Of a DNA stretch of 64,000 nt, positions 18,297-25,975 are shown in pieces. This DNA is from Pseudomonas palleroniana (lineage in GTDB: Bacteria; Pseudomonadota; Gammaproteobacteria; Pseudomonadales; Pseudomonadaceae), in the NCBI RefSeq assembly GCF_003031675.1, contig NZ_PYWX01000031.1, positions 80,408 through 144,407 of the forward strand. Direction: 5' to 3'. Every line of letters starts with the position of its first letter. The first letter of the stretch is position 1. The translations under genes were made by a program, and so were the position numbers. A model generated the notes under the pieces. The model searched no databases, had not been told where the DNA came from, and worked only from the letters and a program-made list of their open reading frames with translations.

Positions 18297-19357
18297 GGGA
18301 GGCTCCTCGACTCACCGTCGAAGTGCAGGTGACCGCGCTCGGCACGGGTGAATTCGTCCATCACCAGCAAGATGTTATGCAGGGCTTCTTCACGCCCACG
18401 GCTGTCACGCCACAGAGCCAGGGGCAAACGTTGCATCACCGGGTACAAGCCGTTGAGAGACACCAGTTGGGCAGCCGGTAGCGCGCCGCCAAAATCGCAA
18501 GCTAGCCGCTGGACTTCCGCCGATTCGATACCGGTGCCGGCATAACCCAGAAGCCGTTGCAGCAGGCCTACCGCATCCAGCTCCGCATCCAGGCGCTGGA
18601 TCAACGCCTGGCAATTGGATAACGCCCCGCCCAGCTGGCTGCAGCTCTGCAAACCCAGCAGCAACGTACGCAGTTGTGCCGTGGGTACCGAAGGCGTGTG
18701 GGCGGCGATATCGTCGGCCAAAGCACGACGCATCAGGTTGAGCCCGGCGCCAAACTGCTCGCCACCGTACACCCCGAGCAGCGATTGCATCATGAACGCC
18801 AGGGATTGGCGCATGACCACACTGGCGTAATACAACGCACGCACCGCTTGGCGTTCCTCTGGGTCACCACTGGCCTGCTGCAGCGTCAGTGCGATATTCA
18901 GCCCGGCCTGGATTTCCCGCTTGAAGCGGATTTCCAACTTTGCGAGTGCATCTCGCGCCAGGGCCGCCTCGACTTTGCGCGCTTCAGCCTGGGCCTCGGC
19001 CGCCACCCGCTGAAGTACCACGAAGGTGCGCGCAGGATCGCGGCCAGTCAGTTCGAGCAATGTGTCGATACCAGGCTGTAGCAACAGTTGCATGCGGACC
19101 TGGCGAGCAACGGTTGCCAATGACGCCTGCGCAGGATGGCCCAGTTGTTCATAGAGCTGGGTGATGTGCTCAATCGGTGTGACCTGCCGCCCAATCGAAC
19201 GGCGGCCCAGAGCCACGCCATTGAGCGCCATTTCTTCGTTGAATATCTGGGCAATGTCGTCGATAGCCGTGGCACCGGCCTGCGTTTGAGTAACGCCGAT
19301 GCGGGGTTGATCCGGGCTCAGGATCGGTTGCACATCGTTGAACGGTTCGACTTTCAT
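18293..19357 (-). CDS. hrpJ: T3SS gatekeeper HrpJ
   Basis: The 354-residue soluble, helical protein is the SctW/YopN-TyeA/HrpJ gatekeeper that orders secretion of early and late substrates. It is the first gene of the long minus-strand operon, behind a perfect hrp box. I chose the ATG at 19357 (MKVEPFNDVQPILSPDQPR); the frame is open upstream to 19408, but that start would lie inside the hrp box itself. No strong Shine-Dalgarno sequence precedes 19357. A C-terminal TyeA-like segment is suggested by ALWRDSRGREEALHNILLVMD. Confidence 0.92.
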   Translation of the reverse strand: MKVEPFNDVQPILSPDQPRIGVTQTQAGATAIDDIAQIFNEEMALNGVALGRRSIGRQVTPIEHITQLYEQLGHPAQASLATVARQVRMQLLLQPGIDTLLELTGRDPARTFVVLQRVAAEAQAEARKVEAALARDALAKLEIRFKREIQAGLNIALTLQQASGDPEERQAVRALYYASVVMRQSLAFMMQSLLGVYGGEQFGAGLNLMRRALADDIAAHTPSVPTAQLRTLLLGLQSCSQLGGALSNCQALIQRLDAELDAVGLLQRLLGYAGTGIESAEVQRLACDFGGALPAAQLVSLNGLYPVMQRLPLALWRDSRGREEALHNILLVMDEFTRAERGHLHFDGESRSLP

Positions 19358-19387
19358 GGGCGGGCCAGGACAGGGAGTTTGTGTCCC

Positions 19388-19416
19388 TATGTGGCAGGCG
19401 CGCGCCATACGGTTCC
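19388..19416 (-). promoter_or_regulatory. hrp box (HrpL promoter) for the hrpJ-to-hrcU operon
   Basis: On the minus strand the site reads GGAACC-N16-CCACATA, a perfect consensus. It ends 31 bases before the hrpJ start, giving a short leader. It is the only hrp box I found for the eleven minus-strand genes. Confidence 0.95.
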
Positions 19417-19552
19417 ATCGAACTATCCCTGCGGCGTTTTTGAAAATACCCGCACAACAGCATCCCCGCTTTTTGCAAAAGACTGCACAAAACCCAGCAC
19501 AAAAAAAATAAATATCTACTTATAAATCAACGAATTAAAACTTTTTTTCCTT

Positions 19553-19568
19553 TGGCACAGCCAGTGCA
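19553..19568 (+). promoter_or_regulatory. Sigma-54 promoter of hrpL
   Basis: TGGCAC-N5-GTGCA matches the -24/-12 consensus TGGCAC-N5-TTGCA with one mismatch and the correct GG-GC spacing. It lies about 55 bases before hrpL, behind a very AT-rich stretch (19496-19550), and is the expected target of the HrpR/HrpS-type activator. Confidence 0.88.
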
Positions 19569-19620
19569 AAAGGGGTCACGTCGAAACCACTTCGACCGTG
19601 TCCACCCAGAGGAAAAAATC

Positions 19621-20172
19621 ATGGATATCCCTATTGGTGCCCTCGCTCATCTTGTTGGCAGCTCGCCTCAATTCATGCTCCACCTGACGGACGACCAACA
19701 AAAAAAACTCCGGCGCTTCATTCATAAGCGCGTGCTCAACCCGGAAGATGCGGACGATCTTCTGCAACTCACCTACCTGGAAGCCTGGCGTAACCGCGAG
19801 CGCTACAGCGGCCAGGCGACACTCAGCACCTGGATGTGCGGAATCGCGCAGAACCTGATTCGCAACCACTTCCGGCGCCTGTATGCCAAACCGGTGCATT
19901 GCGAATTCGACGAGGCGCTGTGGCATGGCCAGGAGGACAGCCGTAATCTGGACTGGGAGTTCGAGGTCAATCGCCGGCTGGAAAAAACCCTGATAGCCAT
20001 CAAGGACCTGCCGCAGGAAATGCGCAAAACCCTGTATGCCTCGCTGGAGACGGATGGCAGCTATCAGGACACCGCCGATGCACTGGACATCCCTATCGGC
20101 ACTGTTCGCTCGCGCCTGTCACGGGCACGTGAACAACTCAAGCGCGTCACCCACACGCCGTTGCGACCTTAA
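19621..20172 (+). CDS. hrpL: ECF sigma factor HrpL
   Basis: The 183-residue protein is an extracytoplasmic-function sigma factor: region 2 with EDADDLLQLTYLEAWRNRERYSG and STWMCGIAQNLIRNHFRR, and region 4 with DLPQEMRKTLYASLETDGSYQ and IPIGTVRSRLSRAREQLKR. In P. syringae HrpL reads hrp boxes, three of which occur in this cluster. The ATG at 19621 follows AGAGGAAA; the frame is open upstream from 19552, but that segment contains the sigma-54 promoter. It is divergent from hrpJ. No hrpK gene follows, unlike P. syringae. Confidence 0.95.
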   Translation: MDIPIGALAHLVGSSPQFMLHLTDDQQKKLRRFIHKRVLNPEDADDLLQLTYLEAWRNRERYSGQATLSTWMCGIAQNLIRNHFRRLYAKPVHCEFDEALWHGQEDSRNLDWEFEVNRRLEKTLIAIKDLPQEMRKTLYASLETDGSYQDTADALDIPIGTVRSRLSRAREQLKRVTHTPLRP

Positions 20173-20396
20173 GCCAGACCAGCTGGCCATCGTTGGGCGA
20201 CAGGGATATCAGCCCAACTCGATCTAGCCTTTTCATGCGCGACAGCAAGGCCGTGCCCATCCCGCCGAAACCTGACGCCCAACCCGCCACTCGTCGCTGT
20301 TTAGCCCGATTTTCCTTAAACAGTTGAAAGCGTAGAAAAATTTTCAACAAAAACGCTTGACGCATTCCCGTTCTACGCGAATAATGCGCGCCACTT
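20173..20396. other. hrpL to tRNA-Met spacer
   Basis: No gene is seen. A weak hairpin (GTTGGGC at 20192, GCCCAAC at 20212, 13-base loop, no T run) might end hrpL transcription, but I am not convinced. The tRNA promoter lies at its right end. Confidence 0.4.
20357..20385 (+). promoter_or_regulatory. Sigma-70 promoter of the tRNA-Met gene
   Basis: TTGACG-N17-AATAAT is followed by a GC-rich discriminator (GCGCGCC), typical of stable-RNA promoters. It ends 11 bases before the tRNA. Confidence 0.85.
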
Positions 20397-20473
20397 GGCT
20401 ACATAGCTCAGTTGGTTAGAGCATAGCATTCATAATGCTGGGGTCCGGGGTTCAAGTCCCTGTGTAGCCACCA
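20397..20473 (+). tRNA. tRNA-Met (CAT), elongator
   Basis: The 77-base gene folds as a full cloverleaf. The acceptor stem GGCTACA pairs with TGTAGCC, the anticodon loop reads TTCATAA with CAT, the T loop is GTTCAAGTC, and CCA is encoded. A full 7-bp acceptor stem including the first pair marks it as the elongator rather than the initiator. It marks the right border of the secretion cluster. Confidence 0.98.
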
Positions 20474-20519
20474 AGTACCGATCCATAGATGTCTACAGCA
20501 GTCTGTGAATCACCTCAAG

Positions 20520-20550
20520 AAGCCCGCCTCGTGCGGGCTTTCTTGTTTCT
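20520..20550 (+). terminator. Intrinsic terminator of tRNA-Met
   Basis: The arms AAGCCCGC and GCGGGCTT with a five-base loop are followed by TCTTGTTTCT, 46 bases after the tRNA. Confidence 0.9.
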
Positions 20551-20809
20551 GGACATCCATGCGGGTCCAGCGACGTCAAACTCACCCTCTCCAATACGAC
20601 ACTCGCCAACCTGGCTGCTTGATCATGCCTGTGCTTCAGGCTTTGAAGACGCCCGTCCACGCCCAGACCAACGCACCACAGTGCTCTCTCGCGAATATCG
20701 TGCAGACATCGTCGCCGATCAGGCTTAAAGCTAACTTCTAGAAACGCATCAAGCTGAAACGTATCAGCCTGTGTAAAAAGTCAAATTATGCACAAATGCA
20801 AATTTACGC

Positions 20810-20838
20810 TTGACCCCAAAAACCGGTTTGCCTAAGAT
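20810..20838 (+). promoter_or_regulatory. Sigma-70 promoter of the levansucrase gene
   Basis: TTGACC-N17-TAAGAT is a strong -35/-10 pair with optimal spacing. It ends 61 bases before the start codon, and the predicted start of transcription falls inside the LexA box. Confidence 0.82.
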
Positions 20839-20843
20839 GAAAT

Positions 20844-20863
20844 TACTGTATGTACATACAGTA
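20844..20863. promoter_or_regulatory. LexA (SOS) box over the levansucrase transcription start
   Basis: The core CTGTATGTACATACAG (20846-20861) is a perfect palindrome and matches the gamma-proteobacterial LexA consensus CTGT-N8-ACAG, with TA flanks extending the symmetry to 20 bases. It begins five bases after the -10 hexamer, a good place for repression. No other SOS gene lies nearby. Confidence 0.85.
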
Positions 20864-20899
20864 TTTTTTATAACTTCCTTCACGGACGAGGTATTACCC

Positions 20900-22174
20900 A
20901 TGAAAAGCAACACTGAAAAATTCGGCAAGATCCCCCATCAACCCAGCCTCTGGACTCGGGCCGATGCGCTGAAAGTCCACGCGGACGATCCCACTACGAC
21001 CCAGCCACTGGTCAGTGCGGATTTCCCGGTATTGAGCAATGAGGTGTTCATCTGGGACACCATGCCGCTGCGCGATCTGGACGGAAACGTGACCTCCGTC
21101 GATGGCTGGTCGGTGATCTTCACCCTGACCGCGGATCGCCATCCTAACGACCCGGAGTACATCGACGAGAACGGTAACTACGACATCACCCGCGACTGGA
21201 ACGACCGCCATGGCCGGGCAAAGATGTACTACTGGTTTTCCCGTACCGGCAAGGATTGGAAACTCGGTGGCCGAGTGATGGCCGAAGGGGTTTCGCCGAC
21301 CGCTCGCGAATGGGCCGGCACGCCAATCCTGTTGAACGAAAAGGGGGACATTGACCTGTACTACACCGCCGTCACGCCAGGCGCGACCATCGTCAAGGTG
21401 CGCGGTCGGGTGGTGACGACCGAGCATGGTGTCAGCATGGTCGGCTTTGAAAAGGTCAAGCCGCTGTTCGAAGCCGACGGCCACATGTATCAGACCGAAG
21501 CGCAGAACGCCTTCTGGGGCTTTCGCGATCCTTGGCCGTTCCGTGACCCCAACGACGGCAAACTGTACATGCTGTTTGAAGGCAACGTGGCCGGCGAGCG
21601 CGGTTCGCACAAGGTCGGGAAAGCCGAAATCGGCGATGTGCCGCCGGGTTATGAAGACGTCGGCAACTCGCGCTTCCAGACCGCCTGTGTCGGTATCGCC
21701 GTGGCCCGTGACGAAGACGGGGACGACTGGGAAATGCTGCCGCCGCTGCTGACCGCGGTCGGCGTCAACGACCAGACCGAACGCCCACACTTCGTGTTCC
21801 AGGACGGCAAGTACTACCTGTTCACCATCAGCCACACCTTTACCTATGCCGACGGCGTGACCGGGCCGGACGGGGTGTACGGTTTCGTCGCCGATTCGCT
21901 GTTCGGCCCTTACGTGCCGTTGAACGGTTCCGGCCTGGTGCTGGGCAACCCGTCCTCCCAGCCGTTCCAGACCTACTCGCACTGTGTGATGCCCAACGGC
22001 CTGGTGACCTCGTTTATCGACAGTGTGCCGACCGACGAAACCGGCAAGCAGATTCGTATCGGCGGTACCGAAGCACCGACGGTGGGGATCAAGATCAAAG
22101 GGCAGCAGACGTTCGTGGTGGCCGAGTATGACTACGGTTACATTCCGCCGATGCTCGATGTAGCACTCCAATAA
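20900..22174 (+). CDS. lsc: Levansucrase (GH68)
   Basis: This 424-residue glycoside hydrolase family 68 enzyme splits sucrose and builds levan outside the cell. The three catalytic residues align by motif: nucleophile Asp53 in FIWDTMP, transition-state stabiliser Asp210 in GFRDPW, and acid/base Glu294 in QTERPHF. There is no signal peptide, as usual for Gram-negative levansucrases, which are exported by other means. The ATG at 20900 has a GGACGAGG ribosome binding site; an upstream in-frame start at 20810 would place the promoter within the gene. The gene is single, between two terminators. The promoter carries a LexA box, an unexpected control for a polysaccharide enzyme. In P. syringae, levansucrase genes are described with a phage-derived promoter element, which may be the parallel here. 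Confidence 0.96.
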   Translation: MKSNTEKFGKIPHQPSLWTRADALKVHADDPTTTQPLVSADFPVLSNEVFIWDTMPLRDLDGNVTSVDGWSVIFTLTADRHPNDPEYIDENGNYDITRDWNDRHGRAKMYYWFSRTGKDWKLGGRVMAEGVSPTAREWAGTPILLNEKGDIDLYYTAVTPGATIVKVRGRVVTTEHGVSMVGFEKVKPLFEADGHMYQTEAQNAFWGFRDPWPFRDPNDGKLYMLFEGNVAGERGSHKVGKAEIGDVPPGYEDVGNSRFQTACVGIAVARDEDGDDWEMLPPLLTAVGVNDQTERPHFVFQDGKYYLFTISHTFTYADGVTGPDGVYGFVADSLFGPYVPLNGSGLVLGNPSSQPFQTYSHCVMPNGLVTSFIDSVPTDETGKQIRIGGTEAPTVGIKIKGQQTFVVAEYDYGYIPPMLDVALQ

Positions 22175-22198
22175 CAGCGAAACAGGGTGTTTGGGCAG

Positions 22199-22224
22199 CG
22201 GGCTCGAATTCGATAAAGAGCCCG
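22199..22224 (+). terminator. Weak hairpin after levansucrase
   Basis: CGGGCTC and GAGCCCG pair with a 12-base loop, 25 bases after the stop. There is no long T run, so it may only assist the stronger hairpin downstream. Confidence 0.45.
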
Positions 22225-22268
22225 TTGTGGATAGGATCGAGTATCCCGCCCGGCTCACTGCAACACCG

Positions 22269-22316
22269 ACCCGTTACGGGCTGCAAGGATGCAGCCCGTA
22301 ACGGGTCTTCCTCTTT
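22269..22316 (+). terminator. Strong hairpin terminator between levansucrase and the DMT transporter
   Basis: A perfect 17-bp stem (22269-22285 with 22290-22306) has a four-base loop AGGA and is followed by CTTCCTCTTT. It is the longest perfect hairpin in the first half of the window. Confidence 0.8.
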
Positions 22317-22380
22317 GTGAGCTACTTCATCACACTCTTGCCTGTCTGACATACCCTTGAGCGCAGCAGGAACGCCCTTC

Positions 22381-23214
22381 ATGAGCCTCGACGTATTCGC
22401 CATCATTCTGCTGGGCGCCGCACTTCACGCCACCTGGAATGCCGTAGTCAAAGGGGGGGCCGACAAGCTCCTGACCACCTGCATGATCGCCTCAGTCGCT
22501 TCGCTGATCGCGTTGACGACTGTCCCGTTCCTGGAGCCCCCGGCGCGAGGCAGTTGGCCGTTCATAGGGGCATCAGTGGTTTTCCAGGTGCTGTATTTCG
22601 CCCTCATCGCCTCGACCTACCGCGTGGCCGACATGAGCCAGACCTATCCGATCATGCGCGGTACCGCGCCACTGCTGGTGGCGACGGTGAGCGTGCTGCT
22701 GTTGTCCGAGGCATTGTCGGCATTCGCCTGGCTCGGCATCGCAATCATCTCCCTCGGCATCTTGAGCATGGCCGCCGTCCCTTCGGCAGGTTCGCGAAAG
22801 GGCGTGGTGCTGGCCTTGATCAACGCCGGCGTGATCGCGGGCTACACCCTGATCGACGGCGTGGGTGTGCGTAAATCCAGCGCGCCGGCGGCGTACACCC
22901 TGTGGATATTCCTGCTGACCGGCATCCCGCTTTGCGCATGGGCCCTGGCCACACAGCGCGGCGTCTTCATTGAATACGTCAGGCGCCACTGGCACCTTGG
23001 CGTGGTGGGCGGCTTCGGCACACTGGCGTCCTATGGCCTGGCCCTGTGGGCGATGACTGCCGCACCGATCGCCACGGTTTCTGCGCTACGGGAAACCTCC
23101 ATCCTGTTTGGCGTGGTGATCTGTGCATGGGTACTCAAAGAGCATCTGACGCGGGCTCGCCTCCTCGCCGCCTGCATCATTGCCGGCGGGGCGATGGTAT
23201 TGCGCCTGGGCTGA
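22381..23214 (+). CDS. DMT/EamA-family inner-membrane transporter
   Basis: The 277-residue protein has ten hydrophobic segments in two EamA-like halves, the layout of drug/metabolite exporters. LGAALHATWNAVVKGG in the first helix and YRVADMSQTYPIMRGTAPLL are typical of this subgroup. The substrate cannot be read from sequence. The ATG at 22381 gives the first helix directly; an upstream start at 22357 adds eight residues without benefit. The phzF-like gene follows 94 bases later on the same strand. Confidence 0.85.
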   Translation: MSLDVFAIILLGAALHATWNAVVKGGADKLLTTCMIASVASLIALTTVPFLEPPARGSWPFIGASVVFQVLYFALIASTYRVADMSQTYPIMRGTAPLLVATVSVLLLSEALSAFAWLGIAIISLGILSMAAVPSAGSRKGVVLALINAGVIAGYTLIDGVGVRKSSAPAAYTLWIFLLTGIPLCAWALATQRGVFIEYVRRHWHLGVVGGFGTLASYGLALWAMTAAPIATVSALRETSILFGVVICAWVLKEHLTRARLLAACIIAGGAMVLRLG

Positions 23215-23308
23215 ACAGCGTTTGCGCTCAAAAAAACTTCGTATCTGTATTTTGACGCTCCGGGGACCCACTGTTAGTGTCCGGCCTCCCCTACACGGAG
23301 TGCTCCTG

Positions 23309-24088
23309 ATGAAATTGGATATCTACCAGGTCGATGCTTTCAGCCAACATCCCTTTGGCGGTAACGCGGCGGCGGTCTGCCCGCTGACCGAATGGCTGAC
23401 CGATGAGCAACTGCACAACATCGCCGCCGAGAACAACCTCTCGGAAACCGCGTTCTTCGTGCCCCGTGATGGATTTTACGAGTTGCGCTGGCTGACCCCG
23501 GAAGTCGAGGTGGACCTGTGCGGCCACGCCACGCTCGCGGCGGCATGGGTCTTGATTCACCAGTTGCCGGATGCACCGGATGTGTTGCGCTTCGCCACCC
23601 GCAGCGGTGAGTTGCGCGTAACGCGCAATGGCGACGAACTGGCGATGGATTTCCCGGCCAAGCAGCCCGAGCGTTGTGAGCCACCCACCGGCCTGTTGAA
23701 CGCCTTGGGGGTTGAGCACGCCGAGGTGTATGCCACCGATGACTACATCGTGCTGCTGGAAGACGAAGCCCAGGTCGCCGCCCTGACGCCGGATTTCGTT
23801 CGCCTCAAGGGCCTGCCTAAACGCGGAATTGCGGTGACGGCCAAAAGCACGCGGTTTGATTTCATTTCTCGCTGGTTCGGCCCGAATGTCGGTATCAATG
23901 AAGACCCTGTCACCGGCTCTGCGCACACCTCGCTGACGCCATTCTGGGCCGAGCGCCTGGGCAAGTCGCAATTGAGCGCCGAACAGGGAGGCAACCGTCG
24001 TGGACAACTGCGTTGCGAACTCAAGGGCGACCGCGTGATTATCGCCGGGCACGCAGTGCTCTACCTCAAGGGCACGATTTACCTGTAA
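23309..24088 (+). CDS. PhzF-family epimerase/isomerase
   Basis: The 259-residue protein belongs to the PhzF/DapF-like isomerase fold. Conserved marks are the N-terminal QVDAFSQHPFGGNAAAV, the catalytic Glu in NNLSETAFFV, the domain-linking CGHATLAAA and the C-terminal NEDPVTGSAHTSL. Such proteins work in phenazine synthesis or, more often, on unknown metabolites; there are no phenazine genes here, so a metabolic or damage-repair role is more likely. A CACGGAG ribosome binding site precedes the ATG. An upstream start at 23180 would overlap the transporter gene and is rejected. Confidence 0.9.
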   Translation: MKLDIYQVDAFSQHPFGGNAAAVCPLTEWLTDEQLHNIAAENNLSETAFFVPRDGFYELRWLTPEVEVDLCGHATLAAAWVLIHQLPDAPDVLRFATRSGELRVTRNGDELAMDFPAKQPERCEPPTGLLNALGVEHAEVYATDDYIVLLEDEAQVAALTPDFVRLKGLPKRGIAVTAKSTRFDFISRWFGPNVGINEDPVTGSAHTSLTPFWAERLGKSQLSAEQGGNRRGQLRCELKGDRVIIAGHAVLYLKGTIYL

Positions 24089-24142
24089 AAAGGAGCCACC
24101 CAAGGACAACAGATCATTCTCACAATGAACGGAGTTCAGCAC

Positions 24143-25954
24143 GTGCTTTCGATTTCCCGCCGTCAACTGTCAATGGTTGCCGCAGCCTTCGCCCTGGCCG
24201 GCTGTCACATCCCCGTCACTGAACAACCTCCAGCACCGGAGCTGGGTTCGGGTTACCGCAGCGATCTTGTGACGCAACACGCCGAGCGCCATATGGCCGC
24301 CGCCGCCAACCCGTTGGCGGCCGAAGCCGGGCGTGAGATGTTGCGCCAAGGAGGCTCGGCCATTGATGCGGCGATCGCCATGCAGGCAGTGCTGACCCTG
24401 GTGGAACCGCAGTCGTCCGGCATCGGCGGCGGTGCGTTCATCATGCTCTGGGATGGGCAAACCGTACACGCGTACGACGGTCGCGAAACGGCGCCGGCCG
24501 GTGCGACCGAGCGCTTGTTCTTGAAGGCCGACGGCACTCCCATGGCGTTTCCCGAGGCGCAGATCGGCGGGCGTTCGGTCGGCACGCCGGGCGTCTTGCG
24601 TGCTCTGGAAATGGCACACAAGCAAACCGGCCACCTGCAATGGGCCAAGTTGTTCGAGCCCGCCATTCGTTTGTCGGAGCAGGGCTTCGCGATATCCCCA
24701 CGCTTGCACGCGCTGATTGCCGCCGACCGCTACATCGCGCAGTCGCCGGAGATGGCGGCCTACTTTCTGAACGCCGATGGCACACCTAAAGCCGCCGGCA
24801 CGCTGTTGAAAAACCCGGCACTGGCGAGTGTATTCAAGCGCATTGCCAAGGAAGGACCCGACGCGCTGTACCACGGCCCGATCGCCGACGAGATCGCACG
24901 CAAGGTCCAGGGCAATCGCAATGTGGGCAGCCTGTCGCAGGCCGACCTCAAGGGCTATGTCGCCAAGGAGCGCACACCGCTTTGCACCGACTACAAACAG
25001 TACCGCGTGTGCGGCATGCCGCCCCCCTCCTCGGGCGGGATTGCCGTTGCGCAAATCCTCGGCACGTTGCAGGCCGTGGAGGCCCGCGACCCGCGCCTGG
25101 CCATCGCGCCGATGGCACCCTTGAAAAGTGCCTCGCCCGCCGGTCTTGAGCCCAGCCCCGAAGCCGTGCACCTGATCGCTGAGGCCGGTCGCCTGGCCTT
25201 CGCCGACCGCGCACTGTATGTGGCCGATTCAGACTTCACCCCCGTCCCCGTCGCGGGCCTCGTCGCACCGGACTACCTGGCCCAACGCGCCACGCTGATC
25301 GGCGAGCGCAGCATGGGCATCGCCAAACCGGGCCGACCTGCGGGCATCCAGGTGGCGTACGCGCCGGACCGTTCGCCGCTGCGTATCTCCACCTCACAAG
25401 TGGTGGCCGTGGACGACCAGGGCGGCGCCGTATCGATGACCACCACGGTGGAAGCGGCGTTCGGCTCGCACCTGATGGTCCAAGGCTTTCTGCTGAACAA
25501 CCAGATGACCGATTTTTCGTTCATCCCCGAAGAAAACGGCCAGCCGGTGGCCAACCGCGTCGAGCCGGGAAAACGCCCACGCTCGGCCATGGCACCGACC
25601 CTGGTGTTCGACCGCAAGAGCGGTGAATTGCTGGCCACGGTAGGCTCGCCGGGCGGCTCACAGATCATCGAGTATGTGAGCAAATCCTTGGTGGCTATGC
25701 TCGACTGGAACCTCGACCCGCAAGCCGCCATCAGCCTGCCGAACTTCGGCAGCCGCAACGGTGCGACCGAACTGGAGGCTGGCCTGTTCAGCCCAGGGTT
25801 GAAACAGGCGTTGCAGGACAAAGGCCATACGTTGAGCGAGATTGAGATGACCAGCGGCATCCAGGCCATCGTGCGCACGCGGGATGCCCAGGGCAAGGTG
25901 TCGCTGAGCGGCGGCGCGGACCCTCGGCGTGAAGGCGAAGCGGTCGGCGACTAA
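24143..25954 (+). CDS. ggt: Gamma-glutamyltransferase, predicted lipoprotein
   Basis: This Ntn-hydrolase cleaves gamma-glutamyl bonds, for instance in glutathione, and transfers the glutamyl group. From the GTG at 24143 it has 603 residues. I prefer this start because GGAG lies eight bases before it and the product begins directly with a signal (MLSISRRQLSMVAAAFALAGC), whose ALAGC lipobox puts Cys21 as lipid site; an ATG at 24125 adds six residues but has no ribosome binding site. Family motifs include QSSGIGGGAF, PPPSSGGIAVAQIL, the nucleophilic Thr in STSQ before GGAVSMTTT, and GSPGGSQII. Self-cleavage into two subunits at that Thr is expected. The usual His after the Thr is Gln here, a variation worth noting. 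A PgeF-like gene follows by 21 bases. Confidence 0.93.
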   Translation: MLSISRRQLSMVAAAFALAGCHIPVTEQPPAPELGSGYRSDLVTQHAERHMAAAANPLAAEAGREMLRQGGSAIDAAIAMQAVLTLVEPQSSGIGGGAFIMLWDGQTVHAYDGRETAPAGATERLFLKADGTPMAFPEAQIGGRSVGTPGVLRALEMAHKQTGHLQWAKLFEPAIRLSEQGFAISPRLHALIAADRYIAQSPEMAAYFLNADGTPKAAGTLLKNPALASVFKRIAKEGPDALYHGPIADEIARKVQGNRNVGSLSQADLKGYVAKERTPLCTDYKQYRVCGMPPPSSGGIAVAQILGTLQAVEARDPRLAIAPMAPLKSASPAGLEPSPEAVHLIAEAGRLAFADRALYVADSDFTPVPVAGLVAPDYLAQRATLIGERSMGIAKPGRPAGIQVAYAPDRSPLRISTSQVVAVDDQGGAVSMTTTVEAAFGSHLMVQGFLLNNQMTDFSFIPEENGQPVANRVEPGKRPRSAMAPTLVFDRKSGELLATVGSPGGSQIIEYVSKSLVAMLDWNLDPQAAISLPNFGSRNGATELEAGLFSPGLKQALQDKGHTLSEIEMTSGIQAIVRTRDAQGKVSLSGGADPRREGEAVGD

Positions 25955-25975
25955 TTTTTTCAGCGGAGACATCCT

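Larger units (their letters stand above)
20551..20899 (+). other. Levansucrase upstream region
   Basis: No gene is supported in the stretch between the tRNA terminator and the levansucrase gene. Two overlapping open frames of about 78 codons (20489-20741) begin in or before the tRNA terminator, lack ribosome binding sites and look spurious. The last 90 bases hold the promoter and LexA box listed separately. The segment 20760-20880 is AT-rich compared with its surroundings. Confidence 0.6.

Noticed and set aside
20397..20473. tRNA-Met as attachment site of an integrative element to its right
   Set aside because: No integrase gene and no repeat of the tRNA 3' end were seen downstream in the window.
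20489..20741. Two overlapping 78-codon frames after the tRNA
   Set aside because: They begin at or before the tRNA terminator hairpin, have no ribosome binding site and no recognisable product.
20810..22174. Control of levansucrase by HrpL because of nearness to the T3SS
   Set aside because: No hrp box is present upstream; a normal sigma-70 promoter and a LexA box are.
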